Origin: Actinomycetes bacterium
Lineage (GTDB): Bacteria > Actinomycetota > Acidimicrobiia > Spongiisociales > UBA4744
Length of the DNA: 5,954 nucleotides
Direction of reading: 5' to 3'
NCBI GenBank assembly: GCA_024641205.1
Contig: JAHEDM010000178.1
Location: 1-5,954, forward strand
Below the pieces are notes generated by a model. It was not told where the DNA came from, searched no databases, and saw only the letters and a program-made list of their open reading frames with translations. The stretch's first letter is position 1. Every line of letters begins with the position of its first letter. The translations under genes were made by a program, and so were the position numbers. Positions 1 through 3,911 of this stretch are shown here, one piece after another.

Positions 1-986
1 TCGAACTTGTGGGGTACCCCGCGAGTGCTCAGGGTCTCCGTAATCGATTCCCGGAAGCCCCAAAGGCGTTCATCGACCACTCCATCCGCATTGGCGTCTA
101 GAGCCGGGACACGGGTCGACTCGACCAGCACGTAGTAGGGATGCTCTCGTGCGGTCGGCAGACGGCGGCCAAGGTGCTCGGCCACCAGGGCGAGACAACT
201 GTGGCTGAGAAACTCGAGGGCGGTGACTTCCGGCCCACGCAGCTGCAGACCTAGCGACGGATGCGACACCCCAAGCAAAACGACGTGGCGTTCGCGGGCA
301 ATCAAGGGGGCCAATCGAAGACGGGCGGAGGTGATGACGCCGAGGGTTCCCTCGCTTCCGACGAATAGCTGGGAAAGGTCGAACCCGGCGCTGTCCTTCT
401 CGATGCCCGCCAGACGAGAGACCACGGTGCCGTCGGCCAGCACCACCTCCAGACCGAGCACCTGGCGGCGGGTGTCGCCGTTGGCAATGACCCTGATGCC
501 ACCGGCGTTGGTAGCGATGGTTCCGCCGACCGTGGCTGAGTCCCGCGACGCCAGGTCGACCCCGTAGTCGAAGCCCGATCTGCGAACATGGTCTCGGAGG
601 GCGGCGATGGTGACTCCGGCGCCGGCGGTGACCTGACCAGAGATGGGGTCGACCGGGTCCAATCGAGTCAGCCGGCGAACCGACAGCACGACCTCGCCGT
701 GGTGCGGGATTGATCCGCCCACCAGGCCCGTGTTGCCGCCTTGGGTGACGATCGGTACCCCCGCCTCGCGGCAGAGCGAAACAACTTGCTGGACCTCGCT
801 TACGGTACCGGGCCGAACGACCGCCCTGGTCCAGCCGGTCCAGACGCCCGTCCAATCGCTGACGTAGCCGGCCACCATGTCTGGTTCGGTGAGCACATGG
901 GCGGAGCCCACTACCATCGTTAAGCCGGTCCGCAGAGCCTCGGTTGGTTGCTGCTTGCCAGGTTTCCGTTCCGCTTGGCTGCTCAT
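1..986 (-). CDS. FAD-binding D-2-hydroxyacid dehydrogenase (D-2-hydroxyglutarate/D-lactate dehydrogenase type), C-terminus cut by window edge
   Basis: An open frame of 328 codons runs from ATG 986 to the window edge without a stop. It carries the FAD-binding PCMH/VAO fold: QGGNTGLVGGS at residues 82-92 (pyrophosphate-binding loop), ATVGGTIATNAGG at 151-163, and a KD...GFDLSQLFVGSEGTLGVIT block at 197-219. These are hallmarks of flavoenzymes that oxidise D-2-hydroxyacids to 2-oxoacids. The start of the FAD-oxidase C-terminal domain follows (EFLSHSC near 258-264; LWGFRESI at 308-315). Family members usually have about 460 residues, so the last third, including the metal-binding His motif, lies outside the window. 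The exact substrate (2-hydroxyglutarate, lactate or glycolate) cannot be read from this part. It lies 73 bases downstream of the thioredoxin-like gene on the same strand. There is no clear Shine-Dalgarno site; ATG at codon 24 is an alternative start. A longer open frame antisense-shifted over the same region (70-1014) is Arg/Gly-rich and has no family motifs. Confidence 0.93.
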   Translation of the reverse strand, partial: MSSQAERKPGKQQPTEALRTGLTMVVGSAHVLTEPDMVAGYVSDWTGVWTGWTRAVVRPGTVSEVQQVVSLCREAGVPIVTQGGNTGLVGGSIPHHGEVVLSVRRLTRLDPVDPISGQVTAGAGVTIAALRDHVRRSGFDYGVDLASRDSATVGGTIATNAGGIRVIANGDTRRQVLGLEVVLADGTVVSRLAGIEKDSAGFDLSQLFVGSEGTLGVITSARLRLAPLIARERHVVLLGVSHPSLGLQLRGPEVTALEFLSHSCLALVAEHLGRRLPTAREHPYYVLVESTRVPALDANADGVVDERLWGFRESITETLSTRGVPHKF

Positions 987-995
987 TGTTCCACG

Positions 996-1001
996 ACGAT
1001 A
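996..1001 (-). promoter_or_regulatory. Candidate -10 box (TATCGT) for the FAD dehydrogenase
   Basis: On the minus strand TATCGT fits the actinobacterial TANNNT pattern and ends nine bases before ATG 986. Transcription from it would start within a few bases of the start codon, giving a nearly leaderless mRNA. No convincing -35 is visible. The gene may instead be read through from the upstream thioredoxin-like gene. Confidence 0.3.
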
Positions 1002-1014
1002 GACGGGTCGGCAT

Positions 1015-1032
1015 CGGGCAACGTGCTGCCCG
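1015..1032. other. Small intergenic hairpin
   Basis: CGGGCA at 1015-1020 pairs perfectly with TGCCCG at 1027-1032 around a six-base loop. It sits between the stop of the thioredoxin-like gene (1060) and the start of the dehydrogenase (986). No T-run follows on either strand, so it is a weak candidate for an attenuator or processing stem rather than a standard terminator. Confidence 0.25.
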
Positions 1033-1059
1033 GCTTTCAGCCAGGGAACTCGACCGTTC

Positions 1060-1476
1060 TTACGCCTCGGCGGCCAGTTGCTCTAATTGGTCGAAGATCG
1101 AGAGGAGCTGTTCTTCGGCAAGCAATCCGGCAGTTCGACCAAGGACGGTCCCGTCGGGGCCGGCGAAGACCCAGAACGGGAAAGCGTTGACGCCGAGCTG
1201 TCTCGACAGAACACCCGACTTTTCCATCAACACCGGAAAGGTGAACTGGTTGGTCTCGAGGTAGGGCACAAGAGGGTTGGCCGCCGTGTCGTCCATGCCG
1301 GTGGTGATCGATACCAGCTCGAGATTGGGGGACTCATCGGCACGGCTCGCATGCCAGTCCGCGACGATCGGCAACTCCTGCTGGCAGTAGGGGCACCAAT
1401 GTGCCCACACCAACCACGCTCGCGCCTTGCCGTCTGCCGGGTTGAAGGTCATGGTTGTTCCGTCGTAGAAGTGCAC
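1060..1476 (-). CDS. Thioredoxin/TlpA-like domain, downstream part of a frameshifted membrane-anchored gene
   Basis: This frame encodes a thioredoxin-fold domain with redox motif WAHWCPYC, a following QQELP typical of TlpA/DsbE-type proteins, and a probable cis-proline loop in NAFPFWVF about 70 residues later. It ends at TAA 1062-1060. Such domains reduce or exchange disulfides in extracytoplasmic proteins. Homology-like sequence in this frame begins upstream of the first GTG (1476), at APVSGVHFYDG from about 1491. The domain therefore continues directly from the membrane-anchor frame (1449-1844), not from an independent start. With one base restored near 1491 the joined protein would be 261 residues: TM helix, coiled coil, linker, then this domain with the two cysteines at residues 151 and 154. 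If the break is genuine, GTG 1476 could still start a soluble cytoplasmic domain. I think a broken gene or a sequence error is more likely than two genes. Confidence 0.85.
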   Translation of the reverse strand: MHFYDGTTMTFNPADGKARAWLVWAHWCPYCQQELPIVADWHASRADESPNLELVSITTGMDDTAANPLVPYLETNQFTFPVLMEKSGVLSRQLGVNAFPFWVFAGPDGTVLGRTAGLLAEEQLLSIFDQLEQLAAEA

Positions 1477-1844
1477 CCCGCTGACCGGCGCTTGCCGAGG
1501 CCCTGCGCGGTGTCCTGGCCGCTCTGGGGATAGCGGGGCAGATCCGTGCCAACGACCGGGGCTGAGGAATCTCCCAGAGTGAGCGATGAGCCGGAGGACT
1601 CGAGGGATGTGATTCGGTCGCCGGTCGAAGCAATATCACTAGCCACAGCCGAGATCTGCTGCTCGAGTTGATCGACCTGATCCTGCAGGGCGGCGACGTC
1701 CTGTCGCGACGACACAAACGCGGCCAGCAAGCCAATCGCCAGCGCCAACGAAACAACCGCACCGCCCGGGGCGAGGGAAGCGGTCCGGGAGCCTTTGTCT
1801 TTCAGGCGAGTGACCTCGGGGAAGGGGTTCTCGAGCTCGGGCAT
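1449..1844 (-). CDS. N-terminal membrane anchor and coiled coil of the frameshifted thioredoxin-like protein
   Basis: From ATG 1844 the protein has a short cytoplasmic tail with basic residues (R13, K15, K17, R20) and one hydrophobic helix at about 27-44. A coiled coil at about 47-82 follows, with hydrophobic positions V50, L53, V57, L60, I64, V67, I71, I78 and L81, and then a Ser/Gly-rich linker. The positive-inside rule puts the C-terminal part outside the membrane, where a TlpA-type disulfide domain would work. After GLGK (residue 118) this frame turns into low-quality sequence and stops at TGA 1451-1449, just where the thioredoxin-domain frame takes over with a 28-base overlap. A GTG at 1865 would add seven residues. 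I prefer ATG 1844 because a TANNNT box lies seven bases before it and neither start has a good Shine-Dalgarno site. Confidence 0.75.
   Translation of the reverse strand: MPELENPFPEVTRLKDKGSRTASLAPGGAVVSLALAIGLLAAFVSSRQDVAALQDQVDQLEQQISAVASDIASTGDRITSLESSGSSLTLGDSSAPVVGTDLPRYPQSGQDTAQGLGKRRSAGCTSTTEQP
1488..1494 (-). other. Frameshift point in the thioredoxin-like gene
   Basis: On the minus strand the anchor frame reads GGC AAG CGC CGG (G K R R), while the thioredoxin frame reads GCG CCG GTC AGC (A P V S) from base 1491. Adding one G after AAG gives G K A P V S and joins the two frames cleanly. The plus strand has ggcgcttgcc where ggcgccttgcc would be expected. No slippery heptamer is seen, so programmed -1 frameshifting is not supported. 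Confidence 0.7.
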
Positions 1845-1851
1845 GACCGAA

Positions 1852-1857
1852 ACGCTA
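1852..1857 (-). promoter_or_regulatory. Candidate -10 box (TAGCGT) for the thioredoxin-like gene
   Basis: On the minus strand TAGCGT matches TANNNT and ends seven bases before ATG 1844, placing the expected transcription start at or beside the A of the start codon (leaderless). No good -35 is seen; TTGTCG about 21 bases upstream is too far for a normal spacer. Confidence 0.3.
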
Positions 1858-1912
1858 CCGGACACCGATATCTATTCCCGACAAACCAGGAGTGAAAGCG
1901 CCCCGGATCGGT

Positions 1913-1918
1913 TACATT
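1913..1918 (+). promoter_or_regulatory. Candidate -10 box (TACATT) for ssrA
   Basis: TACATT fits TANNNT and lies 21 bases before the mature tmRNA 5' end. Initiation about seven bases downstream would leave a leader of roughly 15 bases for RNase P to remove. GTGAAA at 1892-1897 is a poor -35 candidate with a short 15-base spacer. The intergenic region to the divergent thioredoxin-like gene is about 95 bases. Confidence 0.4.
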
Positions 1919-1939
1919 AGGAGGGCTGATCAAGCACCT

Positions 1940-2295
1940 GGGGGTGACTTGGTTTCGACTTTGAGGGTTGAAGCGACGGAAGCGAGCCGAGGTCTCCGGA
2001 GTCCTCGTTAAAGAGCCGGAAACACGATAAGTGCCGAAGACAACTTCGCACTGGCTGCGTAAGTAACGCAACCCGTCTGACCGAGAGGGCCGCCTACACC
2101 AATCGGATCAGACGTCGCCAACGTAGGCTGCGCCCGCCGGGGTTCCGGGACCGGCGGGGTAAGACCAACTCTGGATAGGGCGGAGGGAAACTTGCCGACA
2201 GAGTCCCACCGTCCGAAAGCTCGCTGTCGGCTGCGCTCGGAGATGCCGGCGCTGAAGCCTCAGAGGACCGGGGTTCGAATCCCCGCACCTCCACC
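1940..2295 (+). ncRNA. ssrA: tmRNA (transfer-messenger RNA), one-piece form
   Basis: tmRNA with SmpB rescues stalled ribosomes by adding a degradation tag. The 5' GGGGGTG (1940-1946) pairs with CACCTCC (2286-2292), including the G3-U wobble read by alanyl-tRNA synthetase. The T arm is CGGGG/CCCCG (2269-2273/2281-2285) around a TTCGAAT loop. The conserved 5' TGGTTTCGAC is present. Helix P2 pairs 1959-1966 with 2258-2265. PK1 is stem 1988-1992/2003-2007 plus 1995-1999/2016-2020. After the tag there is a pseudoknot with long stem 2074-2084/2103-2114 and loop pairing 2092-2097/2123-2128. A GC hairpin follows at 2133-2140/2151-2158, then a last pseudoknot (2194-2201/2224-2231 with 2212-2216/2237-2241). 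The discriminator A2293 is followed by CC and then G, so the terminal A of CCA is not encoded. Confidence 0.98.
2033..2062 (+). other. tmRNA tag reading frame, AEDNFALAA
   Basis: Inside the tmRNA, after PK1, the sequence ATAAGT is followed by resume codon GCC (2033-2035) and nine sense codons giving AEDNFALAA, then TAA at 2060-2062. The ALAA end is the usual protease recognition tail. With the alanine carried by the tmRNA itself the appended tag would be ten residues. The frame, the upstream AGT context and the position between PK1 and the next pseudoknot all agree. Confidence 0.95.
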
Positions 2296-2337
2296 GTTCG
2301 GGCCCTCGCGCAAGCGAGGGCCCGCAGCTAACGGTGG
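2291..2337 (+). terminator. Very strong inverted repeat at the end of ssrA, likely terminator
   Basis: A perfect 11-bp GC stem (2299-2309 with 2314-2324) closes on a GCAA loop of GNRA type. Outside it CCACCGTT (2291-2298) pairs with AACGGTGG (2330-2337), with a five-base bulge CAGCT on the 3' side. The whole forms a 19-bp stem. No U-run follows, as is common for high-GC actinobacterial terminators. The outer arm overlaps the tmRNA 3' end. It also lies upstream of the small membrane-protein gene and probably insulates it from ssrA transcription. Confidence 0.65.
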
Positions 2338-2376
2338 TGGTTCGCCGTTTGCCCGATACCGTGCCACCATCGACCC

Positions 2377-2667
2377 ATGGATGTGGCCGCCATCATCGTG
2401 GGCGTCATCGCCGGATTGGCGGTGCTCATCTATGGCACCCACCGCTTCCTGCTGTTCGCCGAGCAACGGGGCTGGGTGTACTACAAGCACAAACGGGCTC
2501 CGGCCGGTTCGGGGGCACTTGCCTTCATGGAATTGATGAAGATCTACCGCCCGGAGATCGAGCATGTGCTCGAAGAAGAGCGCGGCGGAGACCTGCGGGT
2601 AACCGACGATGAGTCAGGTCAGAAGCGCGATCCAGGACGAATCGAGTTCGAAACCGATGATGACTAG
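2377..2667 (+). CDS. Small single-pass membrane protein, function unknown
   Basis: This is a 96-residue protein that I do not recognise as a named family. Residues 3-20 form one hydrophobic helix. A motif-like segment follows, YGTHRFLLFAEQRGWVYY (19-36), then a basic patch (KHKR), a short helical region around ELMKIYRPEIEHVLEEE, and an acidic, probably disordered tail ending in DDD. The basic patch after the helix suggests that the C-terminus stays in the cytoplasm. ATG 2377 is the only start that keeps the membrane helix. No Shine-Dalgarno site precedes it, and TACCGT at 2357-2362 could be a -10 box. It is convergent with the phosphofructokinase gene, with 26 bases between the stops. Codon use fits its neighbours, which supports a real gene. 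Its function cannot be inferred here. Confidence 0.8.
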   Translation: MDVAAIIVGVIAGLAVLIYGTHRFLLFAEQRGWVYYKHKRAPAGSGALAFMELMKIYRPEIEHVLEEERGGDLRVTDDESGQKRDPGRIEFETDDD

Positions 2668-2699
2668 CCGGGCGAGGTCACAGAGCCGTCCGGTCAGTC
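2662..2699. terminator. Possible bidirectional terminator across two convergent stop codons
   Basis: GACTAGCCGG (2662-2671) pairs with CCGGTCAGTC (2690-2699) with one mismatch and one wobble, around an 18-base loop. The arms include the TAG of the small membrane protein and the stop of the phosphofructokinase. There is no T-run. The convergent setting is the main reason to list it. Confidence 0.3.
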
Positions 2700-3815
2700 T
2701 CCGAAGCCGATGCCGAGCGAGCGGGCGCTCCTGATCCAGGGGTGATCGAGGGGGACAGTCTTCCGCCTGCCTGCTACCTCCTCGAGCGGCACCGGCTCGG
2801 TGCCTTCTCCCCGGGCGGCCACCATGACCCCGTGGATTCCTTTGTCGATGTAACGGGCGCAGGCGCTGCCCAGCCGAGTAGCCAACACCCGGTCTCCTGG
2901 CGACGGCACGCCTCCTCTCTGCACGTGACCGAGGATGGTCACCCGAGATTCCAGCCGGGTCAGGTCTTCCAGCTTTCTGGCCAGGCGGTGGGTGTGCTCG
3001 GCTTGCTCTTGGCGGGCTTTTTCGAGTTTCAAGGTTGCTTTGCGCAGTTCATATTCGTTGGCGGCGTTCTTCTTGCGGGTCTTCCACCTGTCGAGATTGT
3101 CGGCTTGTTCGCGAGAAAGAGCCCCTTCGGAGACGGCGATGATGCTGAAGGTACTGCCTGCCTGGCGCCGCTCAATGACCGCCTGGGATACCCGCTCGAG
3201 GTCATAGCGGATCTCCGGTATCAGTATCACATCGGCACCACCCGCCAGCCCGGACCCGAGTGCCAGCCAGCCGGCATTGTGCCCCATAACCTCGACCACG
3301 ACGATGCGGTGGTGGCTGTGCGCCGTTGAGTGGAGCCGGTCAATGGTCTCGGTGGCGATCGTCAGCGCGGTGTCGTACCCGAAGGTCACATCCGTCATCG
3401 CCACATCGTTGTCGATCGTCTTCGGCAGAGTGAGCACCCGCAATCCCGCTTTGGCCAGATGGAGCGCGTTCTTCTGCGTGCCTCCTCCACCCAGACATAC
3501 CAAGGCATCCAGGTGATTGGCGTGGTAGTTCTCGACCATCAGGTCGGTCATGTCCATCGTCCGGCCACCGACCGGCATCTTGTGTGGCTTGTCCCGACTG
3601 GTACCGAGAATGGTTCCACCGGCAGTCAGAATTCCGGACAATGTCGATCCGTCGAGCCGAATGGTGCGGTTCTGCATCAGGCCCCGGAACCCATCCCGGA
3701 ACCCGATCACGTTCATGCCGTACGTGCGATGCGCGGCCTTGCCGATGCCGCGAATAGCCGCGTTGAGACCGGGCGAATCGCCCCCGGCGGTGAGGATGCC
3801 GATGTTTCGATCCAT
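2694..3815 (-). CDS. pfkA: 6-phosphofructokinase
   Basis: The enzyme phosphorylates fructose 6-phosphate to fructose 1,6-bisphosphate in cytoplasmic glycolysis. The 373 residues show the PFK order: GGDSPGLNAAIR at 11-22 (phosphoryl-donor loop), GTSR at 71-74, GGGGTQ at 109-114, PKTIDND at 131-137 with catalytic base D135, HHRIVVVEVMGH at 168-179, SEGA at 229-232 and LGHVQRGG at 295-302 (sugar-phosphate site). The residue equivalent to E. coli Gly104 is Gly112, which points to ATP, while Lys132 in PKTIDND is the residue found in PPi-dependent and some ATP-dependent PFKs. ATP is the better guess. Where most PFKs have GGD, this one has GGG (G111). Between E230 and H297 there are about 40 more residues than in E. 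coli PfkA, rich in Lys, Arg and Glu and probably helical. ATG 3815 starts exactly at the first beta strand. The gene is divergent from the helicase. Confidence 0.95.
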   Translation of the reverse strand: MDRNIGILTAGGDSPGLNAAIRGIGKAAHRTYGMNVIGFRDGFRGLMQNRTIRLDGSTLSGILTAGGTILGTSRDKPHKMPVGGRTMDMTDLMVENYHANHLDALVCLGGGGTQKNALHLAKAGLRVLTLPKTIDNDVAMTDVTFGYDTALTIATETIDRLHSTAHSHHRIVVVEVMGHNAGWLALGSGLAGGADVILIPEIRYDLERVSQAVIERRQAGSTFSIIAVSEGALSREQADNLDRWKTRKKNAANEYELRKATLKLEKARQEQAEHTHRLARKLEDLTRLESRVTILGHVQRGGVPSPGDRVLATRLGSACARYIDKGIHGVMVAARGEGTEPVPLEEVAGRRKTVPLDHPWIRSARSLGIGFGD

Positions 3816-3824
3816 GTCGGCTCA

Positions 3825-3830
3825 ACCATA
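3825..3830 (-). promoter_or_regulatory. Candidate -10 box (TATGGT) for the phosphofructokinase
   Basis: On the minus strand TATGGT fits TANNNT and ends nine bases before ATG 3815, so the mRNA would have a leader of only two or three bases. No clear -35 is visible. A GGTTGAG stretch that overlaps it could act as a weak ribosome site if transcription starts further upstream. Confidence 0.35.
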
Positions 3831-3897
3831 TCGGATAGTCGATACCTCATCATCGGCTCCCGTCCCCGAGGCCTGAACCGATCTGCCGCTTCCGGCC

Positions 3898-3903
3898 TAC
3901 CAT
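3898..3903 (+). promoter_or_regulatory. Candidate -10 box (TACCAT) for the helicase gene
   Basis: TACCAT fits TANNNT and ends eight bases before GTG 3912, which predicts a leaderless transcript; no Shine-Dalgarno site is present before this GTG. CTGAAC at 3873-3878 resembles a -35 but has a 19-base spacer. The 96-base region 3816-3911 thus holds back-to-back candidate promoters for the two divergent genes. Confidence 0.35.
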
Positions 3904-3911
3904 GACACATC

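Noticed and set aside
70..1014. 314-codon open frame on the minus strand starting MPTRLSS, longer than many real genes
   Set aside because: It is the shifted frame of the FAD dehydrogenase: Arg/Gly/Pro-rich with no domain motifs, whereas the frame from ATG 986 gives full flavoenzyme motifs.
1449..1500. Programmed ribosomal frameshifting between anchor and thioredoxin domain
   Set aside because: No X-XXY-YYZ slippery heptamer at the join; a single missing base explains the data better.
2260..2376. tmRNA 3' end as an integration site for a genomic island
   Set aside because: ssrA is a known integration target, but no integrase, no repeat of the 3' end and no shift in composition are visible downstream; the next genes look like normal chromosome.
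2094..2565. Several short open frames on both strands across ssrA and the small membrane-protein gene
   Set aside because: They overlap the structured tmRNA or lie in other frames of the 2377-2667 gene, have no motifs, and mainly reflect high GC content.
3330..3905. 191-codon plus-strand open frame opposite the phosphofructokinase
   Set aside because: Antisense shadow of a clear PFK gene; its sequence has no recognisable domain and runs through the divergent promoter region.
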